A stretch of 64,000 bases of DNA from positions 227,905 to 291,904 of the forward strand of contig ML977000.1 in the NCBI GenBank assembly GCA_010015675.1, in the 5' to 3' direction. The translations under genes and the position numbers were made by a program. Shown here in pieces: positions 1 through 10,448 of the stretch; position 1 is the stretch's first letter, and the number at the start of each line of letters is the position of its first letter. This DNA is from Byssothecium circinans (Eukaryota > Ascomycota > Dothideomycetes > Pleosporales > Massarinaceae). The notes under the pieces were generated by a model that saw only the letters and a program-made list of their open reading frames with translations, did not search any database and had not been told where the DNA came from.

Positions 1-2
1 GG

Positions 3-1211
3 AAGGAAGAAGAAAAACTAGCACGCCAGCGAAAGAGGGACCAGGAAGCGGAAAACAAGGCAGATGGGCCGCAGTCAAAGGGCAGGTTTGAAGAGCAAGA
101 CAAAGAGAAGAATGTTATGGATCAGGAGCTAGAAGCGAACGTTCAGGACCAAGATCAAGAGGAGAAGCCGGACGAGGAAGTGTGGGAGACAGTCGAAAAG
201 AAAACTAGGACCAAGAGATCATGGAAGTCGAAGAAGGCGCCAACAAAAGGGACGCAACAGCAGAGGGGCCACCTCAAGGAGGATGCACATGCTGGTGATG
301 GTGTCAGCGCTGCAGTAGAGGAAGAGAACTCAACAGCAGCAGGAGAGTCGGCACAAACTGTTTCTCCGACAGCAGAAAAGCCGCTAGATGAACCGGCCAC
401 AAAGGATAAAGCATCACAGAGCCCTTCCCAACCCGAGGCCGAAGCTCCGACAGAACAAGCAGGCGAAGCTTCTTCTCCAGCGCTAGAGCAAAACATGTCC
501 GATCTGCAAATCTCTCAACCTAACCAAGAACCGCCGGTTGACTCCGCCGCGCCCACCTCCGAAGACGACTCAGAAGATGACTGGATAACGCCTGACAACC
601 TCACAAAGCAGCAGGCCAAGGACTTTGGTGCTTCTCCCGTCTCCCTCTCCACTGACCAACCCCAAATCCCCGTCGCAACAATGACCACGGACTACGCCAT
701 GCAAAACGTTCTGCTCCAGATGAACCTCAACCTTCTCTCCCCTGCCATGCAGCGTATCCGCAAGATCCGCACGACTATCCTACGCTGCCAAGCTTGCTTC
801 CACACCACCAAGCAAATGGACAAGCAATTCTGCCCAAGCTGCGGCGGGCCAACAATGGCCCGTGTGTCATGCAGCACTGACGCAAAGGGTGTTTTCCGAA
901 TCCATCTTAGCAAGAACTATCAAGTTAATAAGAGGGGAAACAAGTACAGTGTACCTAAGCCTGTGGCAGGGACTGCCAACGGGAAGCTACGGGAGAAAGG
1001 TGGTGGTCAAGGTGGTTGGGGGAGGGATCTGGTGCTTAGTGAGGATCAGAAGGAGTACACGAGGCGGATTGAGGAGAGCTCGAGGATGAAGACAAGGGAT
1101 TTGATGGATGCGGACTATTTACCTGGCATTTTGACGGGGCATCGGGAGAGGGCTGGCGGAAGGCCAAAGGTTGGGGCTGGGAAGACAATCAATTCACGGA
1201 AGAAGTTCTAG
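3..1211 (+). CDS. NOB1: NOB1, 20S pre-rRNA D-site endonuclease (C-terminal part)
   Basis: Open frame from the first bases of the window to the stop at 1209-1211, so the 5' part lies outside. NOB1 makes the final cut at the 3' end of 18S rRNA in cytoplasmic pre-40S particles. What is seen: a long Glu/Gln/Lys-rich low-complexity linker, then a zinc ribbon with two Cys pairs (RCQAC and FCPSCGG, bases 784-846), followed by the family's basic signature RGNKYSVPKP (930-962) and a conserved C-terminal tail. The catalytic PIN domain should lie upstream and cannot be judged. The Met at 117 is internal, since the frame stays open to the window edge. It is convergent with the next gene, 183 bp away. Family assignment is firm from the ribbon and tail. 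Confidence 0.93.
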   Translation, partial: KEEEKLARQRKRDQEAENKADGPQSKGRFEEQDKEKNVMDQELEANVQDQDQEEKPDEEVWETVEKKTRTKRSWKSKKAPTKGTQQQRGHLKEDAHAGDGVSAAVEEENSTAAGESAQTVSPTAEKPLDEPATKDKASQSPSQPEAEAPTEQAGEASSPALEQNMSDLQISQPNQEPPVDSAAPTSEDDSEDDWITPDNLTKQQAKDFGASPVSLSTDQPQIPVATMTTDYAMQNVLLQMNLNLLSPAMQRIRKIRTTILRCQACFHTTKQMDKQFCPSCGGPTMARVSCSTDAKGVFRIHLSKNYQVNKRGNKYSVPKPVAGTANGKLREKGGGQGGWGRDLVLSEDQKEYTRRIEESSRMKTRDLMDADYLPGILTGHRERAGGRPKVGAGKTINSRKKF

Positions 1212-1394
1212 GTGGAGGAAGATTTGAAATGAAATCATGACGGGTAACATGGGAAGAGGCCGTTGGGATACCAAGCATTAGACAGGCGTTGTGGGTTATA
1301 AAAGTCTGTTCCCTTTATCTGGACCTCTTTAAAATTATGAAATGGGTATCTTAACATAACATATAAAATCTTACACATCCTCCCCACCGTCGCA

Positions 1395-2420
1395 TCATCG
1401 ATCCATGCCCCAAACAACGACATTTCCATCCCCTCCAGCACTAGCCCACTCTTTCCTGGTCTTACAAAACGCCACCGCAGAGACAAAGTCTTTCTTCTCC
1501 TTCACCCTATCTGCTGTACCCTTGCCCTTCACCTCCCTCATTTCCGCATGCCTAAACTTATGCAGGCATTCTCCCTCCAGCAAATCCCACGCAAACACCA
1601 TTCCATCATCACTCCCACTAACGACCACACTATCGTTCAGTCCAAGCGTACTCCGTACCCTCAGGTCGGTATTCACGAATGCCTCATCGCGATACGCCTT
1701 AAGCAGCTGCCCATTCCCCCGATCCATCAACCGGACCGTAGAATCCAGACTCGAGACCAACATCTCAGTCCCCTTCTTCGACACAGCCAGACTTGTAACC
1801 GGATATCCAATAACATCAACCTGACACATTCCCATCCTCAGATCATAGCTCCTGACCTTACCGTCGACACTGCCGCTTATTATCTCGCCGTCGCGAACAA
1901 CGACGTCTGTGACGCTGTCCTTGGCTTCGTCGAATGTCATTATGGGCTTGTAGGCGTTCGATTTGACGTCCCATATCCTCACCGTCCCATCGAAACTCGC
2001 ACTCACTACCACACTATCGCCCTCGCCGCCAAATACGCCTCTGTTCACGCGCCCTGCATGGCCAGTCCAGCGTCGCACCGTCTGCGCGGTTTGCACGTCC
2101 CACAGGAATATCGTCTTGTCGCCTCCTGTTGATACAAAACGATCATTTGCTTCGTTCACGTCGATGGAGAGTACTTCGTAGCCGTGCGCGGAGTACTTGT
2201 TTACGAGGCCTGGCGCGTAGGGGGTGGATGAGGATGATTTGGTTGCGGGTTGGGGAGCGATGGTCGAAGGAGGCGCTTTCTGGGGGTTGTAGAGACGGAT
2301 CGTGCGGTCGGCGCTGCCGGTTAGGATGTAAGAGGCGGAACCGGAGGAGTAGGCGACGGCGTGGACAGGGCCGGTGTGGCCGGTTAGGAGGGCGATGGGG
2401 ATTGTGGGGAAAGGCGACAT
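1395..2420 (-). CDS. WD40-repeat protein MORG1/WDR83 homologue
   Basis: Intronless 341-residue protein made almost entirely of WD40 blades. Repeats can be followed from LLTGHTGPVHAV near residue 12 through GDKTIFLWDV, DGTVRIWDV, DGKVRSYDL and DDGMVFAWDL to a last blade ending VVVWGMDR. Length and blade spacing match the MAPK organizer 1 (WDR83) family, a scaffold for ERK-type MAP kinase modules that is also found in spliceosomal complexes. The ATG at 2418-2420 is chosen because the first blade begins a few residues later. It lies head to head with the pICln gene across 276 bp. The fungal orthologue's role is inferred from the family; other seven-bladed WD proteins cannot be fully excluded. 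Confidence 0.85.
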   Translation of the reverse strand: MSPFPTIPIALLTGHTGPVHAVAYSSGSASYILTGSADRTIRLYNPQKAPPSTIAPQPATKSSSSTPYAPGLVNKYSAHGYEVLSIDVNEANDRFVSTGGDKTIFLWDVQTAQTVRRWTGHAGRVNRGVFGGEGDSVVVSASFDGTVRIWDVKSNAYKPIMTFDEAKDSVTDVVVRDGEIISGSVDGKVRSYDLRMGMCQVDVIGYPVTSLAVSKKGTEMLVSSLDSTVRLMDRGNGQLLKAYRDEAFVNTDLRVRSTLGLNDSVVVSGSDDGMVFAWDLLEGECLHKFRHAEMREVKGKGTADRVKEKKDFVSAVAFCKTRKEWASAGGDGNVVVWGMDR

Positions 2421-2696
2421 TATGTTCAGATGTCAAGGCATGATCGCGGGGGTGAGGTGATCGGAGATCTGGTCTCGATGCCGGCGCGGATTGCTTGAAG
2501 GTGGGTTGCGGAGGTGAGGGAAACCCCCGCATTAATTCACCAGGAGCTTTGACCTAGGTAGCTCTTGGCAACGCTGTTTGAGTGAAAGTGCTGCCTTTCT
2601 CTCGACCTTCTTCGTCGCCACGGTGTCACTACTAGCTTTATCGTGAGCAATTTAAGCCGGTCGTCTAACATTTGAATACACGCGATTCACAATACA
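2421..2696. promoter_or_regulatory. Divergent promoter between MORG1 and pICln genes
   Basis: Only 276 bp separate the two opposed start codons, so both core promoters must lie here. No clear TATA box was found. The right half is pyrimidine-rich, as is common in fungal 5' leaders. Confidence 0.5.
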
Positions 2697-3530
2697 ATGG
2701 CCTTGCGACATCTCTCCACCCCGCCGAAAATAGAGGATTCCACCCCACTACAAGAGCACCAAGAGCAAACACCGACCACATTCTTCGGCGCAAAGCCCGT
2801 TCTCTACGCGCATCATTCCAACCTTACCCTTTCTGCCTCCTCCAGCAAACTCTCTGGAGACGGGACATTCGCCAAGTTCAAGGCCGAGCGCGACGGTGAC
2901 AGTGAAGATGCGTTGATCAAAGAGGTGGATATATGGGTCAATTCAGAGTACGGAACAAGCGCACAGAAACAGTAAAGATGCTGATAATGACACAGGAACC
3001 TCATCCTCTTCCAAACTGCCCCAACACCCACCGGTGTCTCCATCCCATACCCCTCCATTGCCCTCCACGCAACCCTGAAATACAAATCCACAACCGACGC
3101 CCTCCTCCTGAACCTATCCCTCAATGACGCCAATAATTTCAATGACGCTGATGACATCGACATCTTGGAGCTCACTATCCTCCCACCCGCATACAATACC
3201 CCCTCCCCGCAGACCGCATGCATAGCAGAGATCTTCGCCGCAATGAATACTTGCTCGGACCTGCATCCGGACCCAGATGATGAGGGAGGCGATGATGGAA
3301 TGGATGGGATCCTCGACGACACGGCGCCGGGTGCGACGGGTTGGATCACGGCGGAGAATATGCATGAATTTGAGGATGAGGAGGGAAATTTCAGGGGAAC
3401 GGTTATCGGAGAGGAGCTAGGCCCAGGTGCGGGAACGGTTAGGGCGCGGGAAGATGATGGTGTGGATGTCACTGGGACGAATGGCGTTGATGGGGAGGGG
3501 CATGAGGAGAAGTATCAGCGTACGGGATAG
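2697..3530 (+). CDS. pICln/LOT5-like methylosome subunit
   Basis: Two exons, 2697-2947 and 2996-3530, joined across a 48-bp intron (GTACGG...CACAG), give 261 residues. The join restores VNSENLILFQTA followed by IPYPSIALHATL, the PH-like (Voldacs) fold typical of pICln/Lot5. The C-terminal half is acidic (DPDDEGGDDG, DEEGNFRG), also usual for the family. Metazoan pICln chaperones Sm proteins with the PRMT5 methylosome during snRNP assembly; fungal members are presumed to act likewise. Start: first ATG, just before MALRHLSTPP. Reading through the intron gives a stop after 92 codons, which supports splicing. Confidence 0.82.
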
Positions 3531-4207
3531 ACGGCGGACTAGGACAAGAAAGTTGATACCCAAGAGGTGCTGGAAGGTCACCAATGGCGCATAAAATGAG
3601 CTTGCTGAGACTTGCCAAACTCTACGCAAAGTCTCAATTTGTGGATGATAGGTCATTGTGCGTATTGCCCTCTCCGATAGAGCGTGTTTGTGTCTCAGAA
3701 ATTCCAGGACAAAATAATGAAGACGAATGCTGAACATGTTCACTTCTTCATTTGGATTTCCATTCACGCTTTACAGACACGTGTCTAAGGCTCGGTGAAG
3801 GTATATGTATGGAATGATAGAAACAACGCCATTCGTAAACGCGCTTGAGCCACAGTCACGAACTTTCACAATATCAGTGACATAAACGAAGTCATACCCA
3901 GCCACAACAATGATCAAGGTGTGAAAAACTAGCAATCACCATGGATTGACGTCGACTCATGTTTGCGCGTCACGATGTTCTGCGTTGTTGGCTCAGACAT
4001 TCAATACAAACATGGACACAGCAGCTCCCCAAGACTTCTATAAGTAAACCCGTATGCAGCCCTCACAGAAGGCTACTTAGACCTCTCACTACCTTCTGTG
4101 TAATTACTATAAAGCAGATCATAGCAGCACCAGCCTACTCGCACCGAAAGTCAACCTCACCTAATCACTATCACATCTTCTGGAAAGACTACTCCTCAGC
4201 TCTCAAC
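3531..4207. other. Intergenic stretch, no gene seen
   Basis: 3' region of the pICln gene and 5' region of the next gene. An in-frame ATG at 3959 extends the downstream ORF, but its predicted residues look like translated leader sequence, so I treat 3959-4207 as probable 5' UTR. Confidence 0.45.
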
Positions 4208-6307
4208 ATGTTGGTAAGAGCCGGACAGCGTTTCTTTGCCTTACGCCACCAGGATAAGAACATTCTCGACCTTCTACGCGCACCCACCGCCCAAGCCTGC
4301 AAGTTGCCCAAGGGAGGCATCCTATACTTCGCCATTCCCATCCCGGTACACACTCTCGAGCAGCTCAGCACCACTTCGCTCATGCAGCTACATTGTCACT
4401 TGGAGGGAAACCGTAACCTGGTGTATCGCCTCGCAGGCCATCATGGTTTGGAACATGTGACGGCCATCTTGGGATCCATTGAGGAAAAGCTATCGGTCCA
4501 AGCGAAAAGCTCAGCTACACCTATCCGTATGCCTGTCTGCACAGAAGATGAAATTGAGGAAGAGGTTTTGGGAACTGGAGGTTACAATGCAATGGTCCAT
4601 TGGATCAACTCTGGGCTCGAAAGCGCGCCACCGTTTCCGTACGAAGACTTTGTGCCTTCGCCATACAGCGGCATCGACCTGGATGTGCGTCAACATGGCA
4701 GACCTGAACGCAGCGCCTCGTCAAGGTTGTCGAAGCATAAATCATCGCACACGCCAAGGGTTATTCGCAATAAAATGAAGGACATCACACGTGACAAGAA
4801 AGAATCCTTCCAAGCCAGCAATAACGCTTATGAGCATCTGCTGAACAGTGATATCGAACCAACCGATGCCGATCCTGTCTCGAGTAGACGTCAACACCCT
4901 CACTGGACCGAGCGCACATCACGTTTCCTATCATTCGTAGGAACAGTCCGCCCTGCCGAAATCATCTTTCTCTGTCGCGGCTACATCCACGTAGTCGCCG
5001 ACGAATCAGCCCTCGGGTATCGTCTTGCCACCGGTAAAGATCCAAAGGAGAAGATCCTGAGCAGGTCAGAGTGGCATAGCATTCTCCAAACCTATCAACA
5101 AGTGCTGGGGTTCGAGCATCACGAGTCCTTTCAGGCGTATCTTTCAGCATTGAACAACGACCAACTCCCTATACTGTTCTGGAGCATCCTGAGAGAAGGC
5201 CATCCTCCTCCTCTCGCATTTTACTTCCTGAGGCATTCTCAGGAAGACTTCGCAGCCAGGAGGGAAGAACTCACTGATGAGGAGCTCGATGCCTTCTATG
5301 ACAATTTGGGCTTTGGTGAAGATGATCGCGAGTCCCAGCGGTGCATGTACGAGACGCATATGCATCCAGGCGACCAATCCAGCATCGCAGGATCCGATGC
5401 CGAAGATGCCGAAAACTCCCTACCAGAGCAAAAGTCGCGCCGAGAAAGCCTCTCCTCCGTAATGCACATCTCCGAATTGCCTCGCGAGGAACAGGAGAAG
5501 ATTCGCAGGTTCATAGAGCGCGCGGAGATGGGAGAAGCCTACATGCAGTACCTCTCTAACGGCCCCATCGTGGAAGCAGACGACAAGCAAGCCACCCAGA
5601 ATACCAATGATGGCGAGGAGCAATCTCCTACATCAACCACGCCAGACTCCGTCGAAGATTCGCTCCAAACCTTCATCGAGACACTCACAGACGACGAGCT
5701 AGACGCCCTATACGAGGGACTCCTCAGCCTCGAACAAGATGGTTCCGAGCTCGGATGGCGCCTCGTAACCGCCGAATGGAAACAGCCTTCGCCTTCGCAC
5801 GCGCAACACGGCGACCAATCCAAAGACCTTCCAATCTTATATCCCCCGGGTCCACAGCCCCAGGACAAGCCCCTCCATGACGAGACCCAGGGTTATGAAG
5901 ACGATCGTACGGAGGAGGAGTGGGGCCAGTTCCGCGCCGATCGCGCGAAGTTTAAAAGGGGTGTTGATATGTACTTTCGTCGTCCTTGGCCGAAAAGCAA
6001 AGCTGCTCCGGTGAGGAATCAAGTTGGTCACAAGGACGCGGGTAAGGCGAGCGTTGGTTCGAAATCCGCTGGAAAGAAGCCTGTCTGTCGACATGCTCAC
6101 GATACCCCTTGGTCCGCCGACCCATTGCCTTATGGTGGAAGTGCTGGTGCATATTTTACTCCGCCTTCGCTTGTTGCGTCGAGCCGTGCATCGCCGCGAG
6201 CATATGCGAGCGGCTTTGGAAAGGATTGGGGCGTCGCTCCGCGCGTTGGCACTCCTCGGAGTGCCCCTGGTTCGAATAGGCGTCGGAGGGGTTACTTTGA
6301 GCGGTAA
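4208..6307 (+). CDS. Unknown fungal protein with duplicated LTD-ELDA-Y motif
   Basis: Single-exon ORF of 699 codons from the ATG at 4208 (782 if the ATG at 3959 is used). I prefer 4208 because the upstream stretch reads like a leader. No known domain was recognised. Visible: a conserved-looking N-terminal region (LVRAGQRFFALRHQDKN; KGGILYFAIPIPVHTLEQL), a middle region around WHSILQTYQQVLGFEHHESF, two copies of LTD(E/D)ELDA(F/L)Y at residues about 355 and 493, and a Gly/Ser/Arg-rich basic tail (GSNRRRRGYFER). There is no signal peptide or membrane segment from the preferred start. The long frame argues that it is a real gene. It is probably restricted to Ascomycota; function unknown. Confidence 0.72.
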   Translation: MLVRAGQRFFALRHQDKNILDLLRAPTAQACKLPKGGILYFAIPIPVHTLEQLSTTSLMQLHCHLEGNRNLVYRLAGHHGLEHVTAILGSIEEKLSVQAKSSATPIRMPVCTEDEIEEEVLGTGGYNAMVHWINSGLESAPPFPYEDFVPSPYSGIDLDVRQHGRPERSASSRLSKHKSSHTPRVIRNKMKDITRDKKESFQASNNAYEHLLNSDIEPTDADPVSSRRQHPHWTERTSRFLSFVGTVRPAEIIFLCRGYIHVVADESALGYRLATGKDPKEKILSRSEWHSILQTYQQVLGFEHHESFQAYLSALNNDQLPILFWSILREGHPPPLAFYFLRHSQEDFAARREELTDEELDAFYDNLGFGEDDRESQRCMYETHMHPGDQSSIAGSDAEDAENSLPEQKSRRESLSSVMHISELPREEQEKIRRFIERAEMGEAYMQYLSNGPIVEADDKQATQNTNDGEEQSPTSTTPDSVEDSLQTFIETLTDDELDALYEGLLSLEQDGSELGWRLVTAEWKQPSPSHAQHGDQSKDLPILYPPGPQPQDKPLHDETQGYEDDRTEEEWGQFRADRAKFKRGVDMYFRRPWPKSKAAPVRNQVGHKDAGKASVGSKSAGKKPVCRHAHDTPWSADPLPYGGSAGAYFTPPSLVASSRASPRAYASGFGKDWGVAPRVGTPRSAPGSNRRRRGYFER

Positions 6308-7066
6308 ATGGTGCTCGTGTAGGCATGGTTGATGTGCTGTAAGGGATCAGGTCGGGCCCGATTTCTGTAATGGAGGATGAGTGGAGGAGAGTTGGGTTTG
6401 GATTGCTGAGGTGGACAGATTGACTTTCACCATTTATGGATGGGGTTTTTCCCTAGGTTGTAAGCAGTGCTGGATGTTTTAGTTAGCTAGCAAAAAATTA
6501 TTGGATTTTAGTAAGTCTTTAATCACGTTTGGTACTGATAGGAGAGAAGCTTTTTGCGGTGTGGAACGGCCCCAGCTGGTGCACTAGACAGAGTGATGAA
6601 GGTGGGCTCAAAACAGATGAACAGAAGTAGGCTATATGCCACATGAATGCAAATGTTAACATGTTAAGAGCTGGTGAAAGAAGGAGCCTTGGGAGGACCT
6701 CGGACTCCTTGAAACTATAAATATTGTAAACAGCATATTGAATTCGGGACCACCTAATCCTATGCCTAAGCTCTGAACAAGAGACGAGAACACGTTATAA
6801 ATGGTTAGGAGCCGATGGCGGACTTCAACAGAGGAGAAACTGTTCACGTGTGTGCTAGACTTTACAATGCATTCCTAATTCCAAAGGGCAAGTCTATCTG
6901 TACTCTACAAAGATCCATTCCGTCATGCTGCTTCGTCTCTTCTCTCATCCTCGCTCAAGCCCGTCTCCTCATCTACCACGTCTCGCGTCCTTCATCCTCA
7001 CTCTGCATCTCCCAAGTGCCAACTCTCACCATATCACGCCTTAACACCATCACCTCAACCCCCCAT
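6308..7066. other. Intergenic 3' regions of convergent genes
   Basis: 759 bp between two convergent stop codons. T-rich and A-rich patches (for example near 6490-6530) suit 3' ends. No RNA gene or credible ORF was seen. Confidence 0.4.
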
Positions 7067-10000
7067 CTACGACGCAAAGTCAATCTTCCAGCCCCTCCCA
7101 ATCCCGACCTTAGGATCCCTAACAACCACCCAATTGGCGCCCTTCCCCTTCCCCTCATGAAACTCAATCGCCACAGTCTTCTTCCTCGCGCTCTCCTTAG
7201 CCCCCTCCTCCATAACAGTAACGTTCTCCTTACCTTTCCAAGACTTCGGCGCCCCAACGATGATAACCTTCTCCACCCGGACCTTACTCATCGTCTTCAG
7301 ATACGCATCTAGCTTCGCAGTCCGCGAACTGTTGTCTAGGTTGGTGGAGGTGAGGATGTTGCGTTTGCCGTCAAAGAAGAAGCGACGGTGGATATAGGCG
7401 CCTTGTTGGTAGTCAAAGGTCTCGCCGTCGTCGAGGTAGATGGTGCCGGTTGCGGAGCCCAATTTATCGAGGACCACGACGAGGGTGAAGGGGTCGTATT
7501 TCATGAGGCCGGAAGAGCGGCGGGGCCGGTCGCGACGTGGGATGATGTGGCCGCCTTGCATGAGAAGAGGTATCTTCTCTAGAGGGGCGGGAACGGTGTG
7601 GTGGCCCGCGCCTTGATAGACTGTATAGTCGAAGTAGTCGTAGTAGGGCTGATCGTCGGCGATGTAGACCGAGACGCTGTCGGCGCCCTCCTTGGTTACA
7701 GGTTTAGCGAGAAGACCGGTTGAGCCGATGTAGAGCTGGTCATCGATAGCGAAGCCTCTCTCATCTTCGGGATGGATGTAGAAGTTCGGTCGGATGATGG
7801 GGGCACCGGTAGTGTGAGCCTCGTGGAAAGCGGTGTACCAGGCGGGGAGGAGTTGGTAGCGCAGACGAAGAGCTTGAGTGATGAGCTCAGTATACGGCGA
7901 ACCAGCAATGTAAGGCTCGCGACGGCGGGTATCGATGTGCGCGTGACCACGGAAGAAGGGGTAGTAGATACCAGCCTGGTACCAGCGTGTCAGTAGCTCC
8001 TTGCTCGGGTTGCCGAAGAAACCTCCGACGTCAGCACCGGCAAAGGGGAAACCGGAGATACCCTGGTTGAGTACCATGGGAATAGACGCCTCGAGATGGG
8101 GCCACTCGGCAAGGTTGTCGCCAGTCCACATAGCACCAGCACGCTGGCTACCGGAGTAAAAAGCACGAGTGAGTGCGAAGGGCCGGCGAACCTCGCCCTT
8201 CTTGCGTTCAAGAAGTGCTTGATACGTAGCGTTGTGGAAAGTCATACCGTTGATGTTGTGCACGTCACGGTGCTCCCAGTTGTCAAAGTGAATGTTGTCC
8301 TTAGGCATGGTCGTCTCTGGACCATTGAAGACAGACGGCTCGTTCATGTCGTTCCAGATGAAAGTGTTGGGGAGGGTGCCCTTGAAGCTGTCATACTTAA
8401 ACAGAGACTTCCACCAAGTGATGGCGGCGGGGTTGAAGCAGTCGATCCACATGGAAGACCCAGGCCAGCACCAGCCTTCGTACTGGTTCCCATCCTTGTT
8501 CTTGACAGCCAAATCCTTCTTCTTGAGTTCGTCGATGACGGGGTAGTTATCGGTGTTCTTGATGTGCGGGTCGATGATCACAACGAGCTTCCGGTCTCGC
8601 TTGTCAAGCTGCTTGCCCATCTTGTCTGGGTTGACAAAGGTGAGCGGGTCCCAAGTGAAGTACTTCTTCTCTTGCGTGTATTCAATGTCGAGCCAGATGA
8701 CATCATACGGAATTCTGTGCTTGTCGAACTTGCGATCGACATCCTTGACGTCCTCATCGGTGACGTAGTTCCAGCGGCACTGGTGGTACGCGATAGCGAA
8801 AGACTGAGGCATGGCAGTGAAACCAGTCAGCTCACCATACTGGCGAGTGAGGTCTTGTGGAGTGGGTCCAAGGAATACGAAGACGTCCAGAAGACCGCTT
8901 TCAGAGATCCAGTGGGTTTGCGTGTCTGTGTGACCTTTCACACCTAGTGCGAGCGGGTTCGCAGTGGTCTTGGTCTTGGTAACATCGATCCACGTCTCAG
9001 CAGCGTTGAGCCAGAACACACCGACAGTCGAGCCTTTGCGGTGGGCTTGCATGAAGGGAATAGCTCCGTAAAGAGTCATCGGGCTGTCCATCTCGTATTC
9101 GAAGACGTCCGCATTGTACAAACGGTAGGGTTCGTTGTAGTTGCCTTCGCCGCCCCTGTTTCTGTTAGCTTGCATCTTAAGACAGATGATTTATTTCTTA
9201 CCTGGTAGTCTTTAACGACAGTCTCGTAGCATGCTCCGGAATACCAAATACATGCTCATAGCCAGGGAACGAAATATCCAACGCCACGGCCTCCGGGCCT
9301 CTAGGCTTCGAGTCCGTATTCCCACCAAAGCTCTCATCCCACCACGTGCTTTCATCCTCGCCCTGCGGCTCCTCCTTCTTCTCTTCTTCCTTTTTCTCCT
9401 CCTCACCCTCTTTCTTCTCTTCAACCGGCTTCTCCACTTTCTTACGCCAATGCTCTAGGTTTAGCAGTCCCCGCTCGTTGAACTTGACCTGCGTCTCTCC
9501 ATCACGCTGGAACTCAATCCCAAAAGGCTCGTGTCGGATAACAGCCTGGTGTTTCCCGCCGTCACCATAGAACACCTTCGTATATCCCTTCTCTGCCTTC
9601 TCGCTCAACGCAGCGCCCTCAGAGGCCTTGAGACCGCCAACCAGTGCCCATTTCCCAGCCTCATTGTATCGTTCTTTCCTAGCCTTGCTGTCATGCCTCA
9701 GCTCAATCTCGCCCTTCTGTCTCTTCTCTTCATCGAGTGTAACTCGTGCGACGCCCGACTCAAGGAATGTGACAGTAAGAGGCAGCTTGACCTTCTCCTC
9801 ACCCTCTTTCAATGATTTGAGCACCGTAGCGCCTAATTGACCATCTTTGAACGTGATCGAAGCGGGGTCGAGGGCATATGGCGAGGTCCACGAGGTAGTC
9901 GCTGCAGCGTCGTCGGCGAACTGGCGGTTACGCTTACAGAAACCCGACTGATCGCACGTCTTGAAGTTGTCATGCTTCACCGAAACTGCATCCTCAATCA

Positions 10001-10163
10001 GCACAGCTCAACCATCTCAAAGCAATTGGGAAAGAAAGCCAATTGCAGCTTCAGCTTCAGAGGCGCAGAACTTACACACAGGAACAAAAAGACAGCACAG
10101 CGCCGCCAACACAACCCCCGCCGCCGTCCACCGGGGACCAGCTTTCTCTCTTCTCATAATCAT
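7067..10163 (-). CDS. Glucosidase II alpha subunit (GH31)
   Basis: Three exons, read from the start: 10163-10076, 9985-9202 and 9155-7067, giving 986 residues. Introns are 90 bp (GTAAGT...CAG) and 46 bp (GTAAGA...CAG). The joins restore FSVKHDNFKTC and LKTTRGGEGNY. Exon 1 encodes an ER signal peptide (VVLAALCCLF core). The GH31 nucleophile motif FIWNDMNEPS (Asp about 560) and the acid/base motif MWTGDNLAEW (Asp about 637) are intact. A Glu/Lys-rich insert (about residues 200-225) precedes the catalytic barrel. The enzyme trims the inner glucoses of N-glycans in the ER for calnexin-cycle folding control. Two in-frame ATGs (10163 and 10157) compete as start; the difference is two residues. It is head to head with NDK across 285 bp. 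Confidence 0.95.
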
Positions 10164-10448
10164 ATTGTGTGTATATCGCCGCCTGCGCAATTTCCCTCAC
10201 AAGCAGTTCGATATACGAACAATTCGAACATCCACCTTGCCTCAATGCCAGGTGTTTCAACATCTCAAGCTCGGGCTTAGTCATACGTGCATAATACGTG
10301 CATAACAGCGAATCAGATTTATGCACGAAACCCCGCCAAACCCCCCACCATCATACCGTCCAATATTTTGCTGGCCGTGGTAGCTTCCTTCTTTCTCCCC
10401 TACTCCCATCCCTTCACTTTTATACACAAGAAACTCGAACCTCTCAAA
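10164..10448. promoter_or_regulatory. Divergent promoter, glucosidase II alpha / NDK
   Basis: 285 bp between opposed starts. The NDK side is pyrimidine-rich (10360-10440), typical of highly expressed fungal genes. No other element was identified with confidence. Confidence 0.45.

Noticed and set aside
8096..8947. 283-codon plus-strand ORF
   Set aside because: Lies antisense to glucosidase II alpha exon 3; composition (Val/Asp/Leu-rich, no family) is the shadow expected opposite a GC-biased gene.
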